The notes: a model not told the origin generated them from the sequence alone. A DNA stretch of 53,997 nt from Hyphomicrobiales bacterium (GCA_900467685.1 UBQX01000033.1:1-53997), one strand, 5' to 3'. Shown: positions 41,806-50,740, numbered from the stretch's first letter. A program made the numbers and translations.

Positions 41806-42921
41806 CTAGACCAGCGCGAGCTCGCTGAAGGCTTCTTCCAGCTGGGCTCGAGGAAGGTTGCGCCCGATCATGACAATGCGGCTGGTGCGGTCTTGGTCCG
41901 GCCAGGTGCTGAGCCACTCGATCGGGTAGAACTTGTCCTGCACGGCATGCACGACCGCGGGCTGCCCCTCGCGCCCCGTAATGTGCAGCACGCCCTTGAT
42001 GCGCAACACGTCGTCCCGATAGAGATTGACGACCCGGTTGAGGAATACCGCAGCGCCGGCGAGCGAGAGCGGCCTGTCTGTTTGCAGGACCAGGCTTGCG
42101 TAATCGGCCGCGTGATCATGATGGCCGCCATGATCGTGGTGATCCTGACGAGGCTCATCCTGATGACCATGACTATGCCCATGATGGTGATCGTGGTGAT
42201 GGTCGGGGTGGCTGCAATGGCTGTCGTGGCAGTCATGACGATGCGCCGGCTGTTTGGCTGCCTGTGGCGGCATCCAGCTTTGAACCTTGGCGCCGTCGCG
42301 ACCGGCTTCGAACAGCCCGCGGCGGAAGAGGCGCGCCGCGTCGATCTGGCCGCGTTCGCTCAGTACCGCTTCGGCTCCGGGGTTGAGGCGTCTGACCAGC
42401 GATTGAGCGCGCGAAATCCCATCTCCTCTAGACAGGTCGGTCTTGGTGACGAGCACGATATCGGCCATGGCGATCTGGCTGGCGGCCGTCTGATGGTTGG
42501 CGACAGTGCGCTCGACATTCAGCACGTCCGCGCAGGTGATCACCACATCCGGGGTGAAGGCCTTGCGGATCGGCGGATTTGCCATGAGCGTGTGCAGGAT
42601 CGGAACCGGATCGGCCAGCCCGGTCGTTTCGATGACGACATAGTCGAAATCGGCGATCTCGCCGAGGATCCGTTTCTCATGGAGATCGCGCAGCGTCATC
42701 ACCAGGTCGCCGCGGATGTTGCAGCACAAGCATCCGTTGCGAAGCTCGACAATGTTTTCGGCGGACCGTCTGACCAGCAGGTGGTCGATCGACACTTCCC
42801 CGAATTCGTTGATGATGACGGCCGTGCGGGCCATGTCGGGCGCGTCCAGCACATGGGCCAGCAGCGTGGTCTTGCCGCTGCCGAGAAAGCCCGTGACGAT
42901 AGCGACTGGGGTTGGTCTCAT
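41806..42921 (-). CDS. CobW/COG0523 GTPase with His-rich loop, putative metallochaperone
   Basis: A 371-residue G3E-family GTPase. The P-loop is GFLGSGKTTL (11-20), the metal-binding CLCC motif is at 64-67, the magnesium/hydrolysis motif includes ETTGLADP (98-105) and the guanine motif is TKTD (159-162). Between the GTPase and CobW_C domains is a loop very rich in His and Asp, residues 227-270, with well over 15 histidines. COG0523 proteins insert or traffic metals such as zinc and cobalt. The ATG overlaps the stop of the fifth carboxylase-operon protein (ATGA), so it is made with the enzyme. Acetone and acetophenone carboxylases are metalloproteins (Mn or Zn), so delivery of the enzyme's metal is the natural hypothesis. 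Confidence 0.93.
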   Translation of the reverse strand: MRPTPVAIVTGFLGSGKTTLLAHVLDAPDMARTAVIINEFGEVSIDHLLVRRSAENIVELRNGCLCCNIRGDLVMTLRDLHEKRILGEIADFDYVVIETTGLADPVPILHTLMANPPIRKAFTPDVVITCADVLNVERTVANHQTAASQIAMADIVLVTKTDLSRGDGISRAQSLVRRLNPGAEAVLSERGQIDAARLFRRGLFEAGRDGAKVQSWMPPQAAKQPAHRHDCHDSHCSHPDHHHDHHHGHSHGHQDEPRQDHHDHGGHHDHAADYASLVLQTDRPLSLAGAAVFLNRVVNLYRDDVLRIKGVLHITGREGQPAVVHAVQDKFYPIEWLSTWPDQDRTSRIVMIGRNLPRAQLEEAFSELALV

Positions 42922-43715
42922 GCTGTCACCTCTTGCCTGAGCTTTGCGGCCTGTGCGGAAACCGTTTCCGGCGTGGCGTCGGCGGGTATTCTTCCGAAAA
43001 GGAAGGCTTGCGCAGGGGGCGGTGCGTCGCCCGACCAGAATTGCGCATTGAGGCCCGCGCCGATCAGCCGATCCTTGCGGCTTCCGGTTTCGGCGAGGCA
43101 GAAGTTGCCGGGGAAATCTTCGACCTCCGTGCCCGCGGCAAGTTCGAATCCACACTGCCAGCCGAAATATTGCGCCGACTTGAAAAGCGGTTCGGTCGCC
43201 TCGATTTCATCATCCGAGACGCCGTCCGGCAGGCGCGTTCGCACGACGATGCCGGCAATCGACCGCGTGGCCAGTGGGCGAAGCAGTTCGATATAGCGAT
43301 TGGAGATGTCGTCCATGGCGTCGAAATCGACTGCATCGCCATAACGGGCCAGAAGATCGGCGGGGCTGTCGAGCGACAGAATCAAATCGGCCGAGCCGGA
43401 CAGAGCATGAAGGATGGCATCCACCGATTCAGCCAGCAGGCCGGCCGCGTGATCGTCGGTGAGAGCGACCAAGATGGCGGGTGTTCCGCCATCCTGAAGT
43501 GTTGAAGCGGATCGCAGGAAGAAGGCCGATGCATCGAGCGTCAGGATATGGGCACCAATGACACGATTGGCCATGCGCAACGCCCCGGCCTGTCTGGCGG
43601 GATTTTCCCGCCAGTCGGCCGCGCCTCTCGCAAAGACGCGCCAGGCATAATCTTCCAGATCGACCCATAATGCCTGCGGCCGGTTGCCCGTCAGATAGTC
43701 ATGCAGAAAGCCCAT
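42918..43715 (-). CDS. Fifth protein of the carboxylase operon (position of Apc5)
   Basis: A 265-residue protein without a motif I can name. It begins MGFLHDYLTGNRPQALWVDL, has an acidic middle and no signal peptide or membrane helix. It stands directly after the alpha-type HyuB subunit and before the CobW gene, the place of apc5 in the acetophenone carboxylase operon of Aromatoleum, whose fifth subunit (about 34 kDa) is loosely bound yet needed for activity. Whether this protein (about 29 kDa) is homologous to Apc5 cannot be shown without a search. The AAGGAGG ribosome site before the start is strong, so it is certainly expressed with the others. Confidence 0.75.
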   Translation of the reverse strand: MGFLHDYLTGNRPQALWVDLEDYAWRVFARGAADWRENPARQAGALRMANRVIGAHILTLDASAFFLRSASTLQDGGTPAILVALTDDHAAGLLAESVDAILHALSGSADLILSLDSPADLLARYGDAVDFDAMDDISNRYIELLRPLATRSIAGIVVRTRLPDGVSDDEIEATEPLFKSAQYFGWQCGFELAAGTEVEDFPGNFCLAETGSRKDRLIGAGLNAQFWSGDAPPPAQAFLFGRIPADATPETVSAQAAKLRQEVTA

Positions 43716-43746
43716 CGCGTCCTCCTTCGTTCCGATAAAGCGGCGT

Positions 43747-45984
43747 TCAGCCTTTGGTGAGTTGCTCGAGCTGGCTTTCGAGCTGGCGAATGCGCACGTC
43801 CTTGGGATCGGGCATCATCACGCCAACCATGGCGTCGGCAGAACACGTATCCGTCGGCGAGCCACGATAGATCAGCTTGGGGTCCTTCCACGAACCGTAG
43901 AAGGGCAGGTGTTCCGGCGGATGCTCGGTTTCCCACTCGGCGACGAATTCGGCATAGGGCTTGCCCTGCTGAAGTCGCTTCTTGCGTGCGGCGGCGCGGG
44001 CCGCAGCGGTCCCTTGAGGATCGACCGCGCCTGTGGTCGCATCGAGCACCACCGAATAGATGTCGCGGGCGACATCCATGGACACGAGCTTGTCACGGTA
44101 GTCCTGCGCCACCATTTCCGGATCCCGGTCCAGGACGTCGCCATAGCCACCGCCGGAACCCTGGGTCAGCATGTAGAGCTCGCCGGGATTGGCGAATTCG
44201 AGCTGGAGGCCCATATGGTGGGTCGTATACTTGGCGTCCTTGAACGGCTGCTCGTTCATGATCTCCTCGACCGTGTAGCGCAGCAGTTCGCGGTTATCCT
44301 TCATCACCTCGAAGACGTTGACGCCCGTCACCTTGCAGAGCGGATAGGTCGCCGCGCCATAGCCGCCGAAAATCCCGTGCGTTGAGGGGAATTTCGAACC
44401 GATCGAGCAAGCCATGAAGCCCCAGAGGCTGGTGTCCTTCATGGTGGCGATCTGCTGATAGCCATGGCCGCCGCGATATTTGCCGAAGCCCTGGTTGTCG
44501 CGCATGACCCGGTTGGGCACGATCTTCATCATCGGAACTTCTTCTTCGATCAGTTCCTGCTCGCCGATATCCGCCATTGGCGCGAAGATCGGTGCGATGG
44601 AATGTTCGCCATCGCGGTTCCAGCGTGCGGCCCCGCCCATGCCGTTCAGGTCGGCGCAGACATTGCCCACGAGTTCGCCATGCTGGTTGAACCCACCATA
44701 GATGAAGGTGACAATCATGTTGTACCAGCCCGAGATGACGTCGGTGGCCTTCTCGGAGGCGCTGTAGACGAACTTCGGAGCCGCCAGCTGGGCAGCCGTG
44801 AAACTCGGGAAGAAGGTCATCATGCTCTGCGCGTTCGGCGCTGCGGGAGAGCAGTTGAGCGCTGAGTTCTTGTCCGTCAGCACCGTCATCGGTTCGAACA
44901 CCGCCTGATTGCGCGGCAGGTCGGGCCAGACGAAGCTCAGGAATTCCTGCGCCAGCATGCCCTTGGCCGAGGCCAGGACCGTGTTGTTGGCGCGGTTGGT
45001 GAATTCCGGCGACGAGCCGCGGAAGTCGAGGATCAGCTCGTCATCGCGCTTTTCCATTTCGAGGCGCAGGCGCAACAGCACGTTCTCGCGCAGCGTCCCG
45101 TCAGGGAAGACGTTCTGGCGCACCTTGCCATCGGGCCAGGTCCGCAGACGACGACGAACCTCATCGGCCGTGTCCGTCAGCGTCCGGCGCAATGTGGCGG
45201 AGAGCGCATCGATGCCGTATTCGGCAATCGTTTCCTCGATACGCGTCTTCATGCGCATGGCGGCATAGAGCTTCGACTTCATGCCTTCGAGCTGCAGCTT
45301 CGGCTCACGAACCGAGTTCTGAAGGAAGGTCATGATATCCTTGCGGAAGGTGTAGTTCTCGCCGACCTTGATCGGCGGCATTTTCAGGCCTTCATCATAG
45401 GGGCTTTCCGCCTTGGAGGGCATGCCGCCCGGTTCGATGGCGCCGTTTTCGCCTTCATGCACCATCGCGCCCGTGAAGCAGACCAGCTTGCCTTCGTGGA
45501 AGACCGGCAGGATCAGGCTCTGGTCGGTATTGTGGATGTTGCCGTAGCGCGCGTCGTTGTGAAGGAAGATATCGCCTTCCTTCAGTCCAACAGTCGGGTC
45601 CTTCTGCCAGTATTTCAGGATGAACTTCACCGGATGCTGCGTCAGCACCGAGAAGAGCAGAACGCCGCCCATGCTGGAAAGCGCCAGATCGCCCGAGGCC
45701 GTCCAGACGCCGGCAATCAGGTCGCCCCATTTCGCACCCGGCGCCGCGCCCATCTGCTCGACCATGTCGAAGCTTTCGTTGCAGGCCGTCTGGAGCTTGT
45801 GGCGAACCAGGTTCATCTGGTCCGCGTCGGTGAATTTGGCAAGCGCTGTCGTTTCAGCGGCGGTTTCCGGCGCCAGCTTGTGGTTGTTCATGATCTCCGG
45901 ATCGGGTCCGAGGAAGAGAACATTCTCTTCCAGGAACTTTTCGATCAGGGAGCGTTCCTGCTTTGCTGAACTATGAATATTCAT
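43747..45984 (-). CDS. Ketone carboxylase HyuB-type subunit (AcxB/Apc4-like)
   Basis: A 745-residue hydantoinase B/oxoprolinase-family protein matching the alpha subunit of acetone carboxylase and Apc4. The conserved LHNDARYGNIHNTDQS segment (141-156; H142, D144, H151) corresponds to the family's metal-site loop. Glycine-rich segments (GFGKYRGGHGYQQ, TQGSGGGYGDVLDRDP) mark the C-terminal half. In acetone carboxylase this subunit carries the metal and the carboxylation site, while HyuA-type subunits phosphorylate substrate and bicarbonate. GGGAGG ribosome site; 17 bases after the first HyuA gene. The ketone is unknown. Confidence 0.9.
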   Translation of the reverse strand: MNIHSSAKQERSLIEKFLEENVLFLGPDPEIMNNHKLAPETAAETTALAKFTDADQMNLVRHKLQTACNESFDMVEQMGAAPGAKWGDLIAGVWTASGDLALSSMGGVLLFSVLTQHPVKFILKYWQKDPTVGLKEGDIFLHNDARYGNIHNTDQSLILPVFHEGKLVCFTGAMVHEGENGAIEPGGMPSKAESPYDEGLKMPPIKVGENYTFRKDIMTFLQNSVREPKLQLEGMKSKLYAAMRMKTRIEETIAEYGIDALSATLRRTLTDTADEVRRRLRTWPDGKVRQNVFPDGTLRENVLLRLRLEMEKRDDELILDFRGSSPEFTNRANNTVLASAKGMLAQEFLSFVWPDLPRNQAVFEPMTVLTDKNSALNCSPAAPNAQSMMTFFPSFTAAQLAAPKFVYSASEKATDVISGWYNMIVTFIYGGFNQHGELVGNVCADLNGMGGAARWNRDGEHSIAPIFAPMADIGEQELIEEEVPMMKIVPNRVMRDNQGFGKYRGGHGYQQIATMKDTSLWGFMACSIGSKFPSTHGIFGGYGAATYPLCKVTGVNVFEVMKDNRELLRYTVEEIMNEQPFKDAKYTTHHMGLQLEFANPGELYMLTQGSGGGYGDVLDRDPEMVAQDYRDKLVSMDVARDIYSVVLDATTGAVDPQGTAAARAAARKKRLQQGKPYAEFVAEWETEHPPEHLPFYGSWKDPKLIYRGSPTDTCSADAMVGVMMPDPKDVRIRQLESQLEQLTKG

Positions 45985-46001
45985 GTTGTCCTCCCAGAGC
46001 C

Positions 46002-48128
46002 TCAGCTCTTCATTTCCAGCCAGGCGGAACCGCTGTTTCCAACGGTAAGCTTCCAGTCCGGCTCGACGAGATAGGTGGTGCGCGGCGTTTCAATGAGCGC
46101 CGGGCCGTTGATCACGGTTCCCTCTGCTAAGTCTGCGTAGTCGTAGACCGCCGTCACCGCTCCCTCGGCGAGGCTCGGGAAATGGCAGATGCGTTCCGCG
46201 CGGGGCGTCGGCGCTCCTGCACCCTTCGCGTGGCTGGGCTTCAGGTCGACCTGCGCATGCGACAGATAGGAAACGACACGAATGACGTTGATTCTGACGC
46301 CCGCTTCGGGAGCCTGGCTGCCTTCGCCGAAGCGCTGGGCATAGTTGTGCGAGAAGATGTCGAGAAGCGTGATGACATCCTGATCGCTTTCGATCCGCGA
46401 GAACGGGCAGACGACGCCCGTTTCCGCCAGCTGGTTGCCGTAGCGCAGATCGAGTTCCAGCCGGGTGCGGATGTCTTCCTCTTTCGCGCCCTGGCGCAGA
46501 AGGTCATCGCGGCCACGGGCCTCGAGCTGGGCGACAACCTCGTTGAAGTTGCTGAAGTCACCAAGCATGGCGCGGGTGTTGGCGTCGTAGAGCATCATGT
46601 AGACCGAGGTCTCATGAATATGAAGCTGGTCCATGTTGCCGGCGCCGAGTGCGGAGAACACGGAGCTGAAGGGTGGAATGAGCACCCTTTTGACGCCGAT
46701 GCCGGCCGAATAGCCGCAGGCATGGAGCGGACCGCCGCCGCCATAACTCAGGATGACGAAGTTCTTCGGATTGTAGCCCTTCACGGCCACTTCCTTGAAG
46801 ATCGCCGCCGCCATGTTGCTGTCGACCTTGCGCTTGATGGCCTTGGCCGCCTCGATGACAGACATGCCCGTCGGCTTGCAGATGTGCTCCTCGATGGCGC
46901 GTTCGGCGCGGCGCTTGGAAAGCTTGATCGTGCCGCCGGCATAGTTGTCTTCGTCAAGATAGCCGAGAACCAGGTTCGCGTCCGTCGTCGTCGGCAGCTT
47001 GCCGCCGCGGCCGTAGCAGGCCGGGCCGGGATCGGAACCGGCGCTGGCCGGGCCAACCTCGATGGCGTTCCACATCCGGTCGAAACGGGCAATCGAGCCG
47101 CCGCCTGCGCCGAGCGTATGCAGATAGGTCATCGGCGTGCTGACGAGCCAGCGGTCGATGATCGGGTTGAAGTCGTAGAACTTCGTTCCGTCCGCCGTCA
47201 CCAGCCCGATATCGAAGCTCGTGCCGCCCATGTCGGTGGCGATCAGGTTCGGTTCCTTGAAGGCGTTCGACAGGTAGTTGGTGGCTTCCAGCCCGGCGAC
47301 GGGGCCGGAATGGATGGTCTGCAGCGATGAAGTGGAGTTCATCTGCGCCATGCCGGAGGTGTTGTGCACCAGCAGCATCGGCTTCTTGTAGCCGTTGCGG
47401 CGCAGTGCGATCTCCAGCGTCGACATGCCGTGATACATCTGGTCGTGCAGATAGGCGTCGATGATGGACGAGGTCGCGCGGGCATATTCACCCTTTCGAC
47501 CCGCCACGCGGTGCGACAGGACGATCGGTATCGAGCCGAGCATATGGGTCGGATATTCCGACAGGATGATCTGCTCGACCTGTTTTTCGTGCGCCGGGTT
47601 CACGACGGCGTTGACCAGCGCGACCACGAAAGCCTGTACGCCGAGATCGACCAGCTTGCGCACCTGGGCGCGAACGTCGTCCTCGTCGACCGTCAGGATC
47701 GCGTCGCCCTTGTAGTCGATGCGCTCGCGGATGCCGACGATGTTCGACATCGGCACCAGGGCTGCGGGCCGGTTGGCGGCGGGAAGGTCGGCCTGCTGAG
47801 CCTCTCCCAGACCATCACCGTAGCCACGCGCCCGCATCAGCGGGACGGTGGATTCAAAGCCCGCCGTCGTCACGAGGCCGACCTTGGGGCCGTTGCGCTC
47901 GATCAGTGCGTTGGTGCCGAGTGTTGTCGCATAGCGAACGGCATCGACGCCTTCGAGAACCTCTGCGACCGGAACCCCGATTTCGTCGCAGGCCTTGCCC
48001 AAGGCATCCATGAAGCCGGAGGACAGGTTATTGTGGGTCGTCAGCGACTTGGATTCGACGTATTTGCCGTCGAAGGCCAGGAAGCAGTCGGTGAATGTGC
48101 CACCGATATCTACACTTACACGTCTCAT
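46002..48128 (-). CDS. Ketone carboxylase HyuA-type ATPase subunit (AcxA/Apc3-like)
   Basis: A 708-residue hydantoinase A-family protein with the N-terminal phosphate loop DIGGTFTD (7-14), the second nucleotide segment IATDMGGTSFDIGLV (near 290) and GGGGPLHACGYSAG. It matches the beta subunit of acetone carboxylase and Apc3 of acetophenone carboxylase in size and layout. It hydrolyses ATP to activate the ketone enol and bicarbonate. The start overlaps the gamma-subunit stop (ATGA) with a GGAGG site within that gene. Confidence 0.9.
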   Translation of the reverse strand: MRRVSVDIGGTFTDCFLAFDGKYVESKSLTTHNNLSSGFMDALGKACDEIGVPVAEVLEGVDAVRYATTLGTNALIERNGPKVGLVTTAGFESTVPLMRARGYGDGLGEAQQADLPAANRPAALVPMSNIVGIRERIDYKGDAILTVDEDDVRAQVRKLVDLGVQAFVVALVNAVVNPAHEKQVEQIILSEYPTHMLGSIPIVLSHRVAGRKGEYARATSSIIDAYLHDQMYHGMSTLEIALRRNGYKKPMLLVHNTSGMAQMNSTSSLQTIHSGPVAGLEATNYLSNAFKEPNLIATDMGGTSFDIGLVTADGTKFYDFNPIIDRWLVSTPMTYLHTLGAGGGSIARFDRMWNAIEVGPASAGSDPGPACYGRGGKLPTTTDANLVLGYLDEDNYAGGTIKLSKRRAERAIEEHICKPTGMSVIEAAKAIKRKVDSNMAAAIFKEVAVKGYNPKNFVILSYGGGGPLHACGYSAGIGVKRVLIPPFSSVFSALGAGNMDQLHIHETSVYMMLYDANTRAMLGDFSNFNEVVAQLEARGRDDLLRQGAKEEDIRTRLELDLRYGNQLAETGVVCPFSRIESDQDVITLLDIFSHNYAQRFGEGSQAPEAGVRINVIRVVSYLSHAQVDLKPSHAKGAGAPTPRAERICHFPSLAEGAVTAVYDYADLAEGTVINGPALIETPRTTYLVEPDWKLTVGNSGSAWLEMKS

Positions 48129-48484
48129 TCTGCTGCCTCCTTCTGGTCGAGATGCCGGGCCTTCAGCTTGTCGATGTCGAGTTCGATGTCATGGGTGAGG
48201 GGATGCCCCGGCGGCAGATATTCCGCCTCGACCTGGGTGGCGCATTCCGGGCAGTAGTATTCGATGATCCGGCACCAGGTGGGGTCCGGGGCATAGGTGA
48301 ATTCGTACTTGTCCGCGTTGAGAATGGGCCGGTGGATCTCGCGGGGATCGCGGTTGTAGACCAGCAGGCCGGTCTTGTAGTTGTCACGCGCGCTGGCGAT
48401 GTCGTGGCCGCAGCAGCGGCACTTCCAGCGCTCGGTCTCGAGCTCGATTTCCAGATATTCGGTAATGGCGATTGATTTGGTCAT
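48125..48484 (-). CDS. Ketone carboxylase gamma subunit (AcxC/Apc2-like)
   Basis: A 119-residue protein of the acetone carboxylase gamma family. It has cysteines 22, 24, 25 (WKCRCCGH) and 71, 78, 81 (CPEC), a likely zinc-ribbon-type metal site, and a C-terminal PPGHPLTHDIELDID segment. It is shorter than the 160-170-residue gamma subunit of acetone carboxylase and nearer the ~15 kDa Apc2. Gene and both neighbours overlap by four bases, so production in fixed proportion is likely. The short protein is easily missed by gene finders. Confidence 0.88.
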   Translation of the reverse strand: MTKSIAITEYLEIELETERWKCRCCGHDIASARDNYKTGLLVYNRDPREIHRPILNADKYEFTYAPDPTWCRIIEYYCPECATQVEAEYLPPGHPLTHDIELDIDKLKARHLDQKEAAE

Positions 48485-50385
48485 TTCGTCTCCTCCAGGA
48501 TCAGGTCGCGATTGGCGCTCATCCTCAGTTTCCATCCCGGCTTGACAAAGCAGGTCAGATATTCGGACCGGATCAGCGCCGGCCCGGCGCCGGTATTGCC
48601 CGGTACGATCGCGCTTGCGGCATGAACGGCCGCGTCAACGCTCGACCCGTTGCGCCCGATGCGGGTGGTCGCCCCGCCGGAAAGCGGGCTTGCGCCGATC
48701 GGCTTGTCGGGGGTGAGGGCAAAGGTCGGCAGATCGAAGCTCGCCCGCAGCGAAAGCTTGCCCGAAGAGGCCGGAAGCTTGCCGTTGGTCAGCGGATGTT
48801 CGATCACCTCGCCGCTGCGCTCCTCCCACACGGCGAATTCGTAGCGGCAATCGTCGCTGCTGACCCCTTCGCCCAGCATGTCGCGTTTTGCGCGGGTGGT
48901 CATGACGGCCTTGGCGGCATCGAGATCGCCAGCGGCATGCTCGAGCGGTTGCAGGTAATGATGCGCCAGACCGGAGAAGCCGATACCGAAGGCGCTGAAG
49001 ACCGCCGCGAGGTCCGGGACGATGACGCTGCGCATGCCGGCGGCCTCGGCAATGCCGGTGGCCAGGATCGGACCGCCACCGCCGAAGACCAGCAGCGTGG
49101 CGTCGCCGGCTGAAATGCCGCCATCGGCAAGCGTCTGCGCGATCTGCGAGCCGACCTGCTGCTCGAAGGCATCGATCATCGCCGCGACGGCATCGTCCAC
49201 ACCAAGCCCGAGAGGTTCGGCGATCCGGTGATGGATGGCATTGCGGGCGCGATCCTTGTCGAGCTTCAGCTCGCCGCCGAGATAGTTTTCACCATCGACG
49301 ATGCCGGCGAGAAGAAGCGCATCTGTGAGCGTCGCTTCCGTGCCGCCGCGGCCGAAACAGGCCGGACCCGGTGCGGCGCCGACGCTTTCGGGACCGATCG
49401 CGATGCGACCATTCCTGATCGAGAAGATCGAGCTGCCGCCGAAGCCGAAGCTGAGGATATCGGGCAGGGCGACCGAAGTCTGCGCGCCTTCGACGCGGCC
49501 ATACATTTGCAGGCCGATCTTGCCGTTGCGGACGACCGACACGTCGGTGGTCGTGCCGCCGATATCCATGCCCACAACAACGGGTAGCTTGTAAAGCTCG
49601 GCATAGGCGACCGCGCCCTGCAGCCCGCCGCGCGGACCCGAACCCCAGGTGCGAATGGCTGTGGTCTTGGCCACACGGGCCGAGTCGCCGTCATTGCGGT
49701 AGATCAGCAGCGGACTGCCCATGAAATGGGTCTTGCAGACGCCTTCGGCACCGTAGAGGAAGTGCTCCATGCCCGGATGCAGATAGGAGTTCAGCACGGC
49801 CGTGACCACTCTGCGGCCGCTGTCGCTGTCCTGCGAGACTTCGTGCGAGAGCATGAAGGGGACGGCGCCCAGAAGGTGGCGCGGATAGCGGTCGAGCAGG
49901 ATTTCCTTGACGCGCTGCTCCTCAGCCGCGCTCGAAAGGCCGATGACAAGACGCTTCATGCCCTGTTCCAGCATCCGGTTCACGACCTGCACCAGGGCTT
50001 CCGAGGCGATGCCGGGCGCAATGCCGACCACGTCCTGCGGCACCATATGGGTCCAGAGGTCATCGTGCCCGGTCGAGGCGATGGCGCCGTAAATGTCGCC
50101 CTCCTGCCCGGCATCCACGATCAGCCCGACCGGCGTTCCCTTGCGCTCGACCACGGCGTTCGTGCCGGACGTGGTGGAGTAGCGCAGATATTTGGTGTCG
50201 CGGATAAGGCGGTAGAGATCCGCGTCGCCGTAGATCTTCTTCGAGATATGCTCGAGCGACTTGACGAAACATTGCGTCAGGTCGTGCGGTGTTGTCGGCG
50301 ATTTTCCATGATGGACATTCGCGCCATCAAAGACGCACACATCGGTGAACGTCCCGCCGTTGTCGATGTTGATGAGCAGTTCCAT
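48481..50385 (-). CDS. Second HyuA-type ATPase subunit (Apc1-like), first operon gene
   Basis: A 634-residue hydantoinase A-family protein with DNGGTFTD (8-15), the second nucleotide segment VVGMDIGGTTTDVSVV and VFGGGGPILATGIAEAAGM. It resembles the 708-residue HyuA protein in plan but is shorter, as Apc1 (about 70 kDa) is relative to Apc3. Three-gene acetone carboxylases have only one HyuA-type subunit, so this extra one places the enzyme with the acetophenone carboxylase type. It is the first gene of the operon; its ribosome site is weak, and an open stretch with a short leader frame lies upstream (50563-50598). Confidence 0.88.
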   Translation of the reverse strand: MELLINIDNGGTFTDVCVFDGANVHHGKSPTTPHDLTQCFVKSLEHISKKIYGDADLYRLIRDTKYLRYSTTSGTNAVVERKGTPVGLIVDAGQEGDIYGAIASTGHDDLWTHMVPQDVVGIAPGIASEALVQVVNRMLEQGMKRLVIGLSSAAEEQRVKEILLDRYPRHLLGAVPFMLSHEVSQDSDSGRRVVTAVLNSYLHPGMEHFLYGAEGVCKTHFMGSPLLIYRNDGDSARVAKTTAIRTWGSGPRGGLQGAVAYAELYKLPVVVGMDIGGTTTDVSVVRNGKIGLQMYGRVEGAQTSVALPDILSFGFGGSSIFSIRNGRIAIGPESVGAAPGPACFGRGGTEATLTDALLLAGIVDGENYLGGELKLDKDRARNAIHHRIAEPLGLGVDDAVAAMIDAFEQQVGSQIAQTLADGGISAGDATLLVFGGGGPILATGIAEAAGMRSVIVPDLAAVFSAFGIGFSGLAHHYLQPLEHAAGDLDAAKAVMTTRAKRDMLGEGVSSDDCRYEFAVWEERSGEVIEHPLTNGKLPASSGKLSLRASFDLPTFALTPDKPIGASPLSGGATTRIGRNGSSVDAAVHAASAIVPGNTGAGPALIRSEYLTCFVKPGWKLRMSANRDLILEETK

Positions 50386-50562
50386 GACTGAGCCGGTTCC
50401 TTTCGTACTGATGGCCGCTCCCGTTGGCATAAGCCAAGCTCCCATCGCGGCTGATGCCACGAAGTCTCTGACGGAAAACGGTGTTCGGGTGTCGCGTGGC
50501 CGGCCGAGCCCTGCTGCTGCGAGGCCGTTCCACGATTCGGTTATGCGGGCAGTGCTGACGCG

Positions 50563-50598
50563 CTAGCCGCTCGACAAAGTCGATGTCTGGATGTTCAT
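50563..50598 (-). CDS. Possible 11-residue leader peptide before the carboxylase operon
   Basis: A GGGAGG site five bases before an ATG at 50598 is far better than the site of the first full gene. It opens an 11-codon frame, MNIQTSTLSSG, closed by TAG. The same frame is then open without another stop for 59 codons up to the ATG of the HyuA gene at 50385. It may be a leader peptide that affects translation or transcription of the operon, or a sign that the protein was once longer at its N-terminus. Confidence 0.4.
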   Translation of the reverse strand: MNIQTSTLSSG

Positions 50599-50662
50599 GA
50601 TTTCCTCCCTTGCGCCAGGCAGCTCTCCAGGCTGTCGGCAGGAGGACAGATTGGAAAACAGG

Positions 50663-50740
50663 CCGGAGTGGTGTCACCACCCGTTGGTGTGGTGGAGATA
50701 TTTTTATTGGGGGGTGGTGATCCAGATCGGGGTGTGGCGG
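50663..50740. promoter_or_regulatory. Cluster of GTGGTG repeats, candidate activator boxes
   Basis: GTGGTG occurs at 50666-50671, 50687-50692 and 50712-50717, spaced 21 and 25 bases, with a related GGGGTGTGGCGG at about 50727-50738. The first forms GTGGTG-T-CACCAC with the other strand. MalT, a regulator of the same LAL class as the adjacent protein, binds short G-rich asymmetric boxes arranged in this manner. Confidence 0.5.

Noticed and set aside
43747-48128. Hydantoinase or 5-oxoprolinase (HyuA/HyuB) as the function of these genes
   Set aside because: The gamma-subunit gene, the second HyuA gene, and the ligase and thiolase genes point to a ketone carboxylase instead.
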